Assembly (NCBI GenBank): GCA_963843455.1
Contig: CAWJKE010000016.1
Coordinates: 310,001 to 374,000, forward strand
Length of the DNA: 64,000 bases
Source: CAIQPS01 sp963843455
GTDB lineage: Bacteria; Actinomycetota; Thermoleophilia; RBG-16-64-13
Direction: 5' to 3'
Below, piece by piece: positions 36,848 through 45,961 of this stretch; positions within the stretch are counted from its first letter, which is position 1; every line of letters starts with the position of its first letter. Under the pieces are notes generated by a model. It worked only from the letters and a program-made list of their open reading frames with translations. It made no database searches and was not told the origin of the DNA. The position numbers and the translations under genes were made by a program.

Positions 36848-36876
36848 ACTATAGACCACGGCAAATGGTATTTCAA
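36848..36876 (-). promoter_or_regulatory. Predicted promoter of the ATP synthase operon
   Basis: On the minus strand TTGAAA (36876-36871), a 17-base spacer and TATAGT (36853-36848) form a near-consensus sigma-70 promoter in an unusually A/T-rich stretch, about 115 bases upstream of atpI. The 218-base gap between atpI and the dCMP deaminase gene holds no other gene. Confidence 0.65.
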
Positions 36877-36952
36877 TTACGCAGGCTGAGATTAGTAAGC
36901 TAATAACATATGGACTGTTGAGCGCGCCCAAAATCGCAGCCGTGAACAGGGC

Positions 36953-37426
36953 TCAGCCCATCCGGTGCAGGTGCGTTCCTGCCTCTTCGAACAGTTCCAT
37001 GGCGAGCGAGTCGGGGTACACACCGCAGAAATACACGGCGACTATCCCCGCGTTTATCAGAGTCTTGGCGCAGTTGACGCAGGGCTGCAGGGTGCTGTAG
37101 ATCTCGGCCCCGTTGATGGCGACCCCATGATAGGCAGCCTGGATGATGGCGTTCTGTTCGGCGTGCAGCCCCCGGCAGAGCTCGTGGCGTTCGCCTGAGG
37201 GGATGCCCAGCTGATCACGAAGGCATCCCCGTTCGTCGCAGTGTCCTATTCCCCGGGGCACACCGTTGTATCCGGTGGCCAGGATCTGCCGGTTCTTGAC
37301 CACCACCGCGCCCACTTGCCGGCGCAGGCAACTCGCGCGGGTGGAGACCACCCGCGCGATCTCCATAAAATAGTCTTCCCAGGCGGGACGTGCAGGGCAG
37401 CCGCCGGGTTCGCCCGCGGCGGCCAT
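36953..37426 (-). CDS. comEB: dCMP / cytidine deaminase family protein (ComEB-like)
   Basis: 157 residues from ATG 37426, sharing its A with the glyA stop (TGATG). Zinc-dependent deaminase motifs LHAEQNAIIQAA and LQPCVNCAKTLI are intact, and the extended Cys/His segment GHCDERGCLRDQLG before them is typical of dCMP deaminases. It converts dCMP to dUMP, the substrate of thymidylate synthase; a thyX gene is 5 kb upstream. Confidence 0.9.
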   Translation of the reverse strand: MAAAGEPGGCPARPAWEDYFMEIARVVSTRASCLRRQVGAVVVKNRQILATGYNGVPRGIGHCDERGCLRDQLGIPSGERHELCRGLHAEQNAIIQAAYHGVAINGAEIYSTLQPCVNCAKTLINAGIVAVYFCGVYPDSLAMELFEEAGTHLHRMG

Positions 37427-38706
37427 CAGACCCCCAACGTGCGGTAGAGCGGGAAAGCCGCGGTGAGCGCCCGGCCCCGGGCCAGCAGGCGGTCCAGATC
37501 TTCCTCGGTCTGCCCGCCGGTGAGCGTGTCGACGATGATCGCGGCGACTTCGCTCATCTCCGCCGGGCCGAACCCGCGCGTGGTCATGGCGGGAGTGCCC
37601 AGCCGCACGCCCGAAGTGATCGCCGGCGGCCGCTCGTCGTAGGGCACGCTGTTCTTGTTCGCCGTGATTCCCACCCGGTCGAGCAACTCCTGCGCCCGCT
37701 TGCCGGTCATCTCCGTCCCCGAGAAATCGACAAGCAGGAGGTGGTTGTCGGTACCACCCGAGACCAGCCTGAGCCCGCCGGCCAGGAGAGCGTTCGCCAG
37801 TACCCTGGCGTTCTCCACCGTCAGCCGCTGCTTGGCTTTGAACTCGTCGGTGGCCGCGAGCAAGAAACACACGGCCTTGCCCGCGATGACGTGCTCGAGC
37901 GGGCCTCCCTGCAGACCGGGGAAGACGGCCTTGTCCAACCGGGCCGCATCCACGGCCCGGCAGAAGCAGGCTCCGCCGCGCGGGCCGGCCAGCGTCTTGT
38001 GCGTGGTGGTGGTGACCCACTCGCAGAACGGGAACGGTGACGGGTGCGCGCCGGCCGCGACCAGCCCGGCAATGTGCGCGATATCGGCCATCACCTCGGC
38101 GCCCACCTCGTCGGCGATAGCCCGGAAGGCTCCGAAGTCGATGGTCCGGGGATATGCGCTCGCCCCGACGACGATGAGTTTGGGCCGGTGCTTGAGGGCC
38201 TGGGATCGCACCTGGTCCATGTCGATGCGGCCGGTCTGCCGGTCCACCCCATAGTGGAAGAAGGTGTACCCACGGCCGGAGAAGTTGATGGAGTGGCCGT
38301 GCGTGAGATGGCCGCCGTGAGCCAGGCTCATCGCTAAGACGGGATCGCCCGGCTCGAGCGCGGTCCAGTAGATGGCCTGGTTGGCGGTGGAACCCGAATG
38401 AGGCTGCACGTTCGCGTGCTCGGCGCCGAAGAGATCCTTTGCCCGCGCGATGGCCAGCGCTTCGATCTCGTCCACGATCTCGCAGCCGCCGTAGTAGCGA
38501 TTGCACGGGTAGCCTTCGGCGTACTTGTTGGTGAGAACGCTCCCCATCGCCTGCAGCACCGGGACCGGCGTGAAGTTCTCGGAGGCGATCAGCTCGATGT
38601 TGTGTTGCTGGCGAGCGAGCTCGCGGCCTATCAGGCGGTCCATCACAGGATCGACCTGCTCGAGCGACAGGTCGGCATAGCTGAGCGGACGGTGGGTCTC
38701 AATCAA
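37426..38706 (-). CDS. glyA: Serine hydroxymethyltransferase
   Basis: 426 residues from TTG 38706; AGGAGGAGG 9 bases upstream supports this over the longer frame. PLP enzyme with SENFTPVPVLQAMGSVLTNK, the YAEGYPCNRYYGGCE loop, HGGHLTHGHSINFSG and the PLP lysine in TTTTHKTLAGPRGG. It interconverts serine and glycine and charges folate one-carbon units used by ThyX. Confidence 0.96.
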   Translation of the reverse strand: MIETHRPLSYADLSLEQVDPVMDRLIGRELARQQHNIELIASENFTPVPVLQAMGSVLTNKYAEGYPCNRYYGGCEIVDEIEALAIARAKDLFGAEHANVQPHSGSTANQAIYWTALEPGDPVLAMSLAHGGHLTHGHSINFSGRGYTFFHYGVDRQTGRIDMDQVRSQALKHRPKLIVVGASAYPRTIDFGAFRAIADEVGAEVMADIAHIAGLVAAGAHPSPFPFCEWVTTTTHKTLAGPRGGACFCRAVDAARLDKAVFPGLQGGPLEHVIAGKAVCFLLAATDEFKAKQRLTVENARVLANALLAGGLRLVSGGTDNHLLLVDFSGTEMTGKRAQELLDRVGITANKNSVPYDERPPAITSGVRLGTPAMTTRGFGPAEMSEVAAIIVDTLTGGQTEEDLDRLLARGRALTAAFPLYRTLGV

Positions 38707-38758
38707 TGGGGTCGGCCTCCTCCTCCAGAAGAACAGAGCCAAGAATACCAGAGGCGAA

Positions 38759-40318
38759 TCAGGAGCAGTCGTGGATGCGCGCCATCACTTCATCGCGGGA
38801 AACCGCGCCCTCCCGCAGGACCGTGGGTACCCCGCCGTCGGCCAGCGGACGCAGATCGACGACGGTGGAGGCTATGCCCGCGACTCGCCCGGACCCCGGC
38901 GCCGGAACGATCGCGAGGGAGCAGTGAGCCAGCACCGCGGGGTCCACGTCTTCGGCGACTGAGGCGTCGGGAAGGCCGGTGAGATTGGCGCTGGTCGCCG
39001 CAAGCGGCATGTCGACCGCGGCGAGCAGGCGAAGCAGATCGGGATGATCGGGGATCCTCACCCCGAGCGAATCGAGGGTCCCGACGTGGTCGGGTCGAGA
39101 CACCGACGTAGATACCACGAAGGTGTAGGGGCCCGGCAGCAGCGCGGTGAGCACCCGCTGTGCCGCAGCGTCGAGGTCGGGGAGGGCCGCCCTGATGCTG
39201 TCTATCGACGAGAAGAGGACCGCCACCGGCTGCTCCGGCGACCTTTGCTTCGCCGCGAAGAGGCGGCGGATACCCGCGGCCAGATCCCAGCGCGCGGCGA
39301 CGCCGTACACGGTGTCCGTGGGCACTCCGATGACGGCCCCGACTTCGAGGGCCGTTCGCAACGCCCGTGTCTCCGCCTCGCCCAGATCCTCGGCAGCCTG
39401 CACCAGCGCCCCCGGAAGGGAAGCCTCCACTATCCGGTCCTTGCGCGATAGGTCCTTGTGCGCCGAGACGAGAACGAACCCGGCCGCCAGGGCCAGCTCG
39501 GAGACCGCGCCCGCCTGGTCCTCTCCCACCTCGAGCAGCAGCGTCCCCCCGGGTCTGAGGGCCCGCGCGGCGTCTGGCACCAGACGCCGGTAGTAGTCCA
39601 GACCGTCGGGGCCGCCGTCGAGAGCGACGATCGGCTCGAACAACCGCACATCGGGAGCAAGAGAGGGGATGTCGCCCGAACGCACGTAGGGGGGATTGCT
39701 CACGACCATGTGGAGTACGGACTCAGGGACACCGGTCAGGAGATCCCCCGGCCGCAGTATCACCCGCTCTTCCAGTCCCAGCGACCGGGCGTTCGCACCT
39801 GCTACCTCCAGGGCGGCCGGGCTATCGTCGATGGCCAGCACTCGCACCCCGGCCTCCTGCGCCAGACTGAGCGCGATGGCTCCGCTCCCCGTACCCACAT
39901 CGGCGACCAAGGGCATCTCCAGGCGAGCCGGGCTCCCCGTGGCTGCCGTGTTCCGGGGCAGGTCGCCCCAGGGGGGCCGGCGCCGCAGGGTGGCGAGTGC
40001 CAGGTCGACGAGCTCTTCGGTCTCCGGCCGAGGGATGAGGACGCCGGGACGGACCTCCAGGCAGATGTGGCGGAAGTAGGCGCGGCCCCGGATATAGGCA
40101 ACAGGCTCGCGGTTCGCCCGCCGGGCTACAAGAGTCCGGTACGAGGCGACCTCCTGCGGGGCCAGCGGACGCTCGTGCTGCGTATACAGCTCGATACGCT
40201 CGAGATGCAGGGTGTCGGCCAAGAGCAACTCGGCGTCAAGACGCGCCGAGGGCGAGCCTTTGTCTTTGAGGTAGGTGGACGCCGTCTCCAGCAGTCGGCC
40301 GATGGTCCATGATTCCAT
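38759..40318 (-). CDS. PrmC release-factor methyltransferase fused to TsaC/YrdC threonylcarbamoyl-AMP synthase
   Basis: 519 residues from ATG 40318. Residues 1-300 are PrmC (HemK): N-terminal helical domain, SAM motif VADVGTGSGAIALSLA (GTGSG 142-146) and the catalytic NPPY (208-211), for methylating the GGQ glutamine of RF1 and RF2. Residues about 311-510 are a YrdC/Sua5 domain with VPTDTVYG (333-339), KQR (357-359) and ATSAN (441-445), for making threonylcarbamoyl-AMP for tRNA t6A. A linker of only about ten residues joins them. The Sua5 C-terminal extension is absent. The order prfA-prmC-tsaC is common in actinobacteria, so this looks like a fusion of neighbours. Confidence 0.9.
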   Translation of the reverse strand: MESWTIGRLLETASTYLKDKGSPSARLDAELLLADTLHLERIELYTQHERPLAPQEVASYRTLVARRANREPVAYIRGRAYFRHICLEVRPGVLIPRPETEELVDLALATLRRRPPWGDLPRNTAATGSPARLEMPLVADVGTGSGAIALSLAQEAGVRVLAIDDSPAALEVAGANARSLGLEERVILRPGDLLTGVPESVLHMVVSNPPYVRSGDIPSLAPDVRLFEPIVALDGGPDGLDYYRRLVPDAARALRPGGTLLLEVGEDQAGAVSELALAAGFVLVSAHKDLSRKDRIVEASLPGALVQAAEDLGEAETRALRTALEVGAVIGVPTDTVYGVAARWDLAAGIRRLFAAKQRSPEQPVAVLFSSIDSIRAALPDLDAAAQRVLTALLPGPYTFVVSTSVSRPDHVGTLDSLGVRIPDHPDLLRLLAAVDMPLAATSANLTGLPDASVAEDVDPAVLAHCSLAIVPAPGSGRVAGIASTVVDLRPLADGGVPTVLREGAVSRDEVMARIHDCS

Positions 40319-40355
40319 GGGCTTGATAGGCTGCTGAGAAACGAAGCCGCGGCCG

Positions 40356-41432
40356 TCAGATGGAGGCTGCGGCGAGCTGGTCCGCGCGTTCCTGCGCCCG
40401 GAGCGCCTCGGTGAACTCGTCCAGATCGCCTTGAAGGATCGCCTCGATGCGGTGCGAGGTGAGCCCGACGCGATGGTCGGTGACTCGGCCCTGCGGGAAG
40501 TTGTAGGTCCGGATCTTCTGGGCCCGGTCTCCGGTGCCCACCTGGCTGCGGCGCTGCGCCGCCAGTTGCGCGTCCTGCTCGGCCTGGGCCATGTCGTAGA
40601 GCCGGGCACGCAGGATGCGGAAGGCCCGCTCCTTGTTCTGCAGCTGCGACTTCTCGTCCTGGCAGGACACGACCAGACCCGAAGGTATGTGGGTGAGCCT
40701 CACCGCGGAGTCGGTGGTGTTGACAGACTGCCCGCCGGGTCCGGTGGATCGGTAGACGTCCACCCGCACGTCGTTGGGATCGATGTGGATCTCGACGTCT
40801 TCCACCTCGGGTAGCACGGCCACGGTCGCCGTTGATGTGTGGATGCGGCCCGTCGACTCGGTGACCGGGACCCGCTGCACCCGGTGCACTCCCGACTCGT
40901 ACTTGAGCGCGCCGTAGGCGCCGCGGCCCTTGACCTCGAAGATGACCTCTTTGATGCCCCCCAGCGCCGCCTCTGTGGTCGACAGGATGCCGGTCTTGAA
41001 GCGCTGCCGCTCGGCGTAGCGCATGACCATCCTCTGCATCTCGGCGGCGAACAGGGCGGCTTCGTCGCCCCCGGCACCGGCCCTCACCTCGACGATCGCG
41101 TTCTTCTCGTCGCGAGGATCCTTCTCGAGCACGGTCATTCTGATCTCGTCTTCGAGCCTTTCCAGCTTGTCCCGAGCGGCGTTCTTCTCCTCGGACAAGA
41201 ACTCCTTCATCTCTGGGTCGAGCCCGCCCTCGTCCAGCATTGCTTCCGCCTCTTCGAGCGCGGCCCGCGTCTGCAGGTAGTCGGCGGCAAGCCGGTGAGA
41301 TTCCTCCAGGTCGGAATGGGCCTTGGAGAGCTCGGCGAAACGAGCTTGGTCGCCCCAGACCTCCGGATCGGCCAGCTGCTGGCTAAGGGCCGCGTACTTG
41401 TCCTCTATCTCCTGAGCAAGACGATCGATCAT
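40356..41432 (-). CDS. prfA: Peptide chain release factor 1
   Basis: 358 residues from ATG 41432, overlapping the upstream stop as ATGA. RF1 reads UAA and UAG. It has the GGQ motif (YRSTGPGGQSVNTTDSAVR) and a PVT tripeptide in the stop-recognition position (RVPVTESTGR, PxT type), which distinguishes it from prfB. Its modifier PrmC is encoded 37 bases downstream. Confidence 0.97.
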   Translation of the reverse strand: MIDRLAQEIEDKYAALSQQLADPEVWGDQARFAELSKAHSDLEESHRLAADYLQTRAALEEAEAMLDEGGLDPEMKEFLSEEKNAARDKLERLEDEIRMTVLEKDPRDEKNAIVEVRAGAGGDEAALFAAEMQRMVMRYAERQRFKTGILSTTEAALGGIKEVIFEVKGRGAYGALKYESGVHRVQRVPVTESTGRIHTSTATVAVLPEVEDVEIHIDPNDVRVDVYRSTGPGGQSVNTTDSAVRLTHIPSGLVVSCQDEKSQLQNKERAFRILRARLYDMAQAEQDAQLAAQRRSQVGTGDRAQKIRTYNFPQGRVTDHRVGLTSHRIEAILQGDLDEFTEALRAQERADQLAAASI

Positions 41433-42469
41433 GTGACAGCGAGAGCTTCCTGCTGGGCCGCGATCTCCGCGGTGTCCATCATGATGACCTCTTCGAGAGC
41501 CGCGGCGGCGACCAGGAGTTGGTCCATGGAAGGTTCCCGGGTTGTGAGGCGCTGCAACTGGATACCCGGCCAGACCAGCATGCGGGCAAACAGGCCATGG
41601 GAGCGTCCGGCCCACTTGATACCGAGCTCGTATGCGATGCCGATTATCAGCGGGATCCCTATGAGCCGCGAGAACACCAGCCAGGGCACGCTGGGCTTGC
41701 CCACAAATGAGAAGACAAAGACCGATATCACCATGACCAGCAGAAGGAAGCCGGTGCCGCAGCGAGGATGACGCGTGGAGAATCTCTGCGCGAACTCCGC
41801 ATCCGGCCGCCCGCACGCTTCGTAGGCGTGGATGACCTTGTGCTCCGCTCCGTGATACTCAAAGACCTTGCGAAGATCGGGGATGAGGCTGATCACGACG
41901 ATGTACAGGATGAAAATGGCGATCCGGATCAGCCCTTCCACCAAATTGAACAGGAACGGATTGGCAAACGTCGCCTCGAACTGCTTGACGACCACGAGCG
42001 GCACGACGATGAAAAGGCCTACGGCCATGGCCAGCGCGACGGTCACGGTAACTGCCAGCTGCTTCCATCCGAACGAAGGCGGCTCTCCAACTGCGCCCCC
42101 GCCGGCCGGAGCGTGGCGCGTCTCCTCTGGTGGGACGGCGTCCTGGACGGGCACGGCCTCGCTCTCTGCCAGCCCCTCCAGGCTGATATTGGCGGAGAGG
42201 CCCAGGGCTTTGATGCCCAGGCTCATCGACTCATAGAGAGCGACCACCCCTCGCACCACCGGGACGCGCCAGAACCGATTGCGCGAACCGGCCGGAGGTA
42301 AGGGATAGGCCTGCCGAGCGATGTCGCCCGAGGCCCGGCGGACGGCTACTCCCCAGGAGTGGCGCCCGCGCATCATGACTCCCTCTATGACCGCTTGTCC
42401 GCCAAACGCATGGTCAGAGACTGAGCAGGCTTGGGGGTGGTCCTCTTCGGCTGAAGTATTCGGTGTCAC
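41429..42469 (-). CDS. DUF1385 (YqhQ-like) membrane protein
   Basis: 346 residues, GTG start right after the thyX stop. N-terminal soluble signature GGQAVIEGVMMRGRHSWGVA and WRVPVVRGVVALYESM, then about four membrane segments (from residue 136) and the conserved EYHGAEHKVIHAYE and STRHPRCGTGFLL. Function is unknown; it is commonly found next to rpmE-prfA in Gram-positive genomes, as here. Confidence 0.92.
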   Translation of the reverse strand: MTPNTSAEEDHPQACSVSDHAFGGQAVIEGVMMRGRHSWGVAVRRASGDIARQAYPLPPAGSRNRFWRVPVVRGVVALYESMSLGIKALGLSANISLEGLAESEAVPVQDAVPPEETRHAPAGGGAVGEPPSFGWKQLAVTVTVALAMAVGLFIVVPLVVVKQFEATFANPFLFNLVEGLIRIAIFILYIVVISLIPDLRKVFEYHGAEHKVIHAYEACGRPDAEFAQRFSTRHPRCGTGFLLLVMVISVFVFSFVGKPSVPWLVFSRLIGIPLIIGIAYELGIKWAGRSHGLFARMLVWPGIQLQRLTTREPSMDQLLVAAAALEEVIMMDTAEIAAQQEALAVT

Positions 42470-42470
42470 G

Positions 42471-43223
42471 TCAGTTCAGATCTCCCGCGGTTCCGACCGG
42501 GTCCATGGTGAAGACCTCTTCTTCTGTATAAGGTCGGCCGCAGGACATCTTTCCTTCAGGACATCCGCCCGTCATGCATCCCGGACCGGTCCCTTCAAAC
42601 AGGAGAGGAGCGGCCGCGAGCGCCAGTCGCCGCATGGCCCAGGCGAGCCGGTTGATCTCCCACTGGGCCCGGCGACAGCAGCGCAGAGAGAAGAAGTGGC
42701 GCAACTCCCGCGCGTTCATGGTCACGACGATCTTGGTCTCGGCCGCGTTGGGCAGCACAAATCGAGCGTCTTCGTAGACCGACTCGTTGCCCCGCCCCTC
42801 GGCCTGGCCCAATTCCACAAGGCGCTCATACGCTCTCCGCGCGCTCTCCATGGCCTCGAGAAACACCCCTCGAGCCTCGGAAGACGCCGCGATGCTCGGC
42901 GGCAGGACGAAATCACCATCGGAGTCGAACCGCACGTAGCGCTGCGACTGCTGACTGTAGGAGGCGACCCGGTGCCGCACCAGTTGGTGTGAACATGCCC
43001 GCGATATGCCGTCCACTGCGAAGGTGAAGCCGGCGTGCTCCAGAGCGCTCATGTGGCCCGAGCGCACCAGGCCGCGGACCAGTCTGCGCACGTCATCATC
43101 ACTCATGTCGGATTTGAGATCCGCGGCGCTCACGGGCGCGTAGCAGAGCCGCCCCGCGGATGCCACCGCGCGCTCCGGGGACGGTGTGTACTGAAGAAGA
43201 GCTACCTTCAGTTCGGCAGGCAC
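42471..43223 (-). CDS. thyX: Flavin-dependent thymidylate synthase
   Basis: 250 residues. Contains the ThyX signature RHRVASYSQQSQRYV and the C-terminal substrate region RELRHFFSLRCCRRAQWEIN. The C-terminal tail is extended and Cys-rich (CMTGGCPEGKMSCGRPYT). It makes dTMP from dUMP with FAD, NADPH and methylene-folate; with dCMP deaminase and GlyA in this window the dTMP supply route is nearly complete. Confidence 0.95.
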   Translation of the reverse strand: MPAELKVALLQYTPSPERAVASAGRLCYAPVSAADLKSDMSDDDVRRLVRGLVRSGHMSALEHAGFTFAVDGISRACSHQLVRHRVASYSQQSQRYVRFDSDGDFVLPPSIAASSEARGVFLEAMESARRAYERLVELGQAEGRGNESVYEDARFVLPNAAETKIVVTMNARELRHFFSLRCCRRAQWEINRLAWAMRRLALAAAPLLFEGTGPGCMTGGCPEGKMSCGRPYTEEEVFTMDPVGTAGDLN

Positions 43224-43235
43224 AACAGACGAGAG

Positions 43236-43448
43236 CTACTTCGTCGCGTCGGGACGCCGGTACTTCCTGTTGAACCTCTCGACGCGACCGGCAGTGTCGA
43301 CCAGCTTCTGCTTGCCCGTGTAGAACGGATGGCAGGCCGCACAGACCTCGACCTTGATCTCGGGCAGGGTCGAGTGGGTCGTGAACGTAGAACCACAAGA
43401 GCACACGACGTTGCTCTCCACATACTTCGGATGAATGCCTTCCTTCAA
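43236..43448 (-). CDS. rpmE: 50S ribosomal protein L31 (zinc form)
   Basis: 70 residues from TTG 43448, with GGAGG 4 bases upstream; a longer frame exists but has no ribosome site. Starts KEGIHPKYVE and has CxC (VVCSCGS) and CxxC (EVCAACHPF) zinc ligands, so it is the C+ zinc-containing form. It ends with the usual FNRKYRRP. Confidence 0.95.
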   Translation of the reverse strand: MKEGIHPKYVESNVVCSCGSTFTTHSTLPEIKVEVCAACHPFYTGKQKLVDTAGRVERFNRKYRRPDATK

Positions 43449-43685
43449 GGTGCCTCCAATGACACGTGACCAAGGTAAATAAGCCCGGAAAGGGAGCGAT
43501 ATGATACCACGGTCGGCCCCGAAGGTGACGGCCGACCGCCTCTCGCGAGCGGCCGCGAAAGAAGTTTGGAGCACCCGCCCCGCAACCTTTGGCTGGCGCC
43601 TTCGTTTCAACTTCATGAGGTAGGACCGAGGCCTCAGCCGGCCGCTGCCTCCGACCGGCCGGATCAGATAGGCGGACCGGCATTC

Positions 43686-45056
43686 TCAGCGCTCTTGCAC
43701 AGCCTCCCGAGCCGCCGTCAGCGCCTGCTCGGCAGTCGTCGCCTCCCCGCTTTCCCAGGCCAGCCGCGCCGCCTGTAGGGCCTGGCCTAGCCGGGGACCG
43801 GGCGTCAGGCCCAGTTCCTGCATCAAGGCCACGCCGTCGAAGGGAAGGCGCGGCGCCCCGAGAAGAGCCCTCTCGGCCCAGAGGGCCATCAATGCTTCCG
43901 CCGCCTGCGCGGACGCGCCCGCCGGTACGGCGGAGATGGCCGCGGGGCTGGGGGCGGCCGCTGCCGCGGCGAGGAGTATCACCTCGGGCTCCCAGGGAGC
44001 GGCTTCCCAGAGGAAGAGGACCGCCGCGCGGCCCGGTCTGGCCGGGGGACCGCCGGGACCGCCACCCCAAGTCTTCATCTCGACAGGCGGCTGGCCGCTC
44101 GCCGCGACGCCATCATCGTGACGGCTCATCCCCGCCGCGGTTTGCAGGAGCGAGAGGAGGGCGCTCGAGACTTTCAGCCGGCGGCCAGCCCGCAGGGCCT
44201 GTTCCGAGCCGATCCCCCGGATCAGACCGGCAAGCCGGAGCGCCACTCGACGGTCGATCGCGCCATCCACCCGCTCGGCCAGCCGCTTCTCCAAGAGCGA
44301 GGCGGAATCCGGGAAGCGACCAGGAACATCAACGAGTATCTGTTCCAGCCGGTCCAGCAACCCAAGCGTGGGGCTCAGACGGCCATCCTCTACCACTCCG
44401 GGAACGAGGACCCCCAGTAGTCCCAGATCGTTCCACAGCCGGGTGGCGGCGCCTGCCGCCCCGGCGGCCAGGGTCAGGACCATCTCCGTGGCGATCCTTT
44501 CGGGCGCGGCCTGCCACAGTCGCGGCGCCAGCGCCCGCACGGAGTCGGTGAGGACGGGGGCGAGGCGCAGGCCGAGAATGTGGGCGAAGCGCGGCGCCCG
44601 CAGGAGCCGGAGAGGGTCGTCGTCAAAGATGTGATCCGAGACCGCTGCCAGGCGGCCCGCCCGCAGATCGTCGAGACCCCGGAACGGGTCGATGATCCCG
44701 CCGCCCTCGAGCGGCACGGCCATCGCGTTGACGGTGAAATCCCTCAGCGCCAGATCGGCGAGGATCCCCTCTCCGCGTACCGTGGCCACATCGATATGCG
44801 CTTGGCCCACCACCACGCGGAAGGCGCCGTGGCGCTCGGAGAGAGCAAACCAGGGAGCGCGGAGAATCTGGGCGACGTGTGCCGCCACCGCCGCGGCTTC
44901 GCCGGTTACCGCGACGTCGACGTCCGGCGAGTAGCGGCCGAGTTCCCGGTCGCGAACGGTGCCGCCAACGAGCCAGCCTTCGAGGCCGCGCGCGCGCACG
45001 ACCGCCGTCACGGTCCGCAACATGTCCTCGTCCCCGGTCGTCCGCGTCACGGGCAT
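43686..45056 (-). CDS. cca: tRNA nucleotidyltransferase / poly(A) polymerase family protein
   Basis: 456 residues from ATG 45056. The class II nucleotidyltransferase head is clear: GWLVGGTVRDRELGRYSPDV with DVDVAVTG (metal-binding DxD), RHGAFRVVVG, LRDFTVNAMAVPL, DPFRGLDDLRAGRLAAVSDH and DDDPLRLLRAPRFA. The C-terminal half is Ala-rich, helical and without a clear HD domain. It should add or repair the tRNA CCA end, although poly(A) or A-adding specificity cannot be excluded. The gap 43449-43685 before rpmE has a 7-base inverted repeat (43638-43662) but no gene. Confidence 0.85.
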   Translation of the reverse strand: MPVTRTTGDEDMLRTVTAVVRARGLEGWLVGGTVRDRELGRYSPDVDVAVTGEAAAVAAHVAQILRAPWFALSERHGAFRVVVGQAHIDVATVRGEGILADLALRDFTVNAMAVPLEGGGIIDPFRGLDDLRAGRLAAVSDHIFDDDPLRLLRAPRFAHILGLRLAPVLTDSVRALAPRLWQAAPERIATEMVLTLAAGAAGAATRLWNDLGLLGVLVPGVVEDGRLSPTLGLLDRLEQILVDVPGRFPDSASLLEKRLAERVDGAIDRRVALRLAGLIRGIGSEQALRAGRRLKVSSALLSLLQTAAGMSRHDDGVAASGQPPVEMKTWGGGPGGPPARPGRAAVLFLWEAAPWEPEVILLAAAAAAPSPAAISAVPAGASAQAAEALMALWAERALLGAPRLPFDGVALMQELGLTPGPRLGQALQAARLAWESGEATTAEQALTAAREAVQER

Positions 45057-45075
45057 CGTCCGCGTCCCGAGAGCG

Positions 45076-45468
45076 CTACTTCGCAGAGCCCTTGAGCTTG
45101 CGCAGTCTCCGGTCGTAGTTGAACCGGTCGACCAGGTAGGCGATACAGGTGTAGGCGACAAACCCGATGACCGCGATGAGCAGGGAACCCCAGATATTCG
45201 CCGTGCGGTTCCCGGCGTCGTCTTTGGGAGCCCACAGATACTGGATGACCACAAAGTAGAGGGCGGCCAGGATCGCTCCCTGGATGGCGGCGCGTTTCCA
45301 GCTCGGCCGCTTGAGGGTCTGCGTCTTGGCGTTGCTCTTTCGCGAGGCGGCGCTTCCGCTCCCCGTGGACTTGGTTGCCGTGGACTTCGACCCTGTGGAC
45401 TTCGACCCCGCCGCGGGAGCCTTGGGGAAGGCCTGGCGTGCCGCTCTGCGTGTTTCTTTTTTCGACAT
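45076..45468 (-). CDS. Small two-TM membrane protein with KST-rich N-terminus
   Basis: 130 residues from ATG 45468 after GGAGG. A basic N-terminus with KST-type low-complexity repeats (about 22-40) is followed by two membrane segments (about 60-80 and 93-113) and a basic tail (RRLRKLKGSAK). No family is recognised. Located between cca and a CBS-domain gene. Both ends are predicted cytoplasmic from charge. Confidence 0.7.
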   Translation of the reverse strand: MSKKETRRAARQAFPKAPAAGSKSTGSKSTATKSTGSGSAASRKSNAKTQTLKRPSWKRAAIQGAILAALYFVVIQYLWAPKDDAGNRTANIWGSLLIAVIGFVAYTCIAYLVDRFNYDRRLRKLKGSAK

Positions 45469-45496
45469 ATCCTCCGCCGGTTCTAGTGCTGCTCGT

Positions 45497-45961
45497 TCAC
45501 GCCCTGTGCTCGGCGATGGCTCGGACGATATCACCCCGAGTCACTATGCCCACCAACCGCTCATCCTCGATCACCGGCAGGCGGTTGACGTCGCGATCCG
45601 CCATCAACGTGGCCGTTTCCCGCACGGTCGCCTCGGGTGACACCGACACCACCTCGTCGCTCATGATCTCGGTGACCTTGGACCCGATGGACTTGCGGAC
45701 GCGCTCTTCGAACTTGTGGACGCTCTGCAGGTAGATGACCATCTCGAGGAACTGGATGTAGTAGGGAAAATGGAGGTCGGCATCTTGAAGGATGATGTCG
45801 GCCTCGCTGACCATCCCCAGCACCCGCCCCTGCTCGTCCACCACGGGCACGCCGCTGATCTTGTTCTGAGCAAGTATATCGGCCAACTCTCCCACCGTCG
45901 TGTCCGGCTTCGCGGTGATGACGTCGGCCTGCATGATCTCCCGCACCTTTAGCTCGTCCAC
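45497..45961 (-). CDS. Two-CBS-domain protein
   Basis: 154 residues, GTG start overlapping the upstream fusion gene by 13 bases. Two CBS domains (1-58 and about 92-150: VREIMQADVITAKPDTTVGE and VTEIMSDEVVSVSPEATVRE), each with the G(V/I)V(T/S) segment used for adenine-nucleotide binding. No attached effector domain. Probably a nucleotide-sensing regulator of unknown partner. Confidence 0.9.
   Translation of the reverse strand: MDELKVREIMQADVITAKPDTTVGELADILAQNKISGVPVVDEQGRVLGMVSEADIILQDADLHFPYYIQFLEMVIYLQSVHKFEERVRKSIGSKVTEIMSDEVVSVSPEATVRETATLMADRDVNRLPVIEDERLVGIVTRGDIVRAIAEHRA

Noticed and set aside
36737..36931. Small ORF upstream of atpI
   Set aside because: It spans the predicted atp promoter, and its sequence has no family features.
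43638..43662. CCGGCCG/CGGCCGG inverted repeat after cca as a terminator
   Set aside because: Eleven-base loop and no T-rich tail in the leftward direction.
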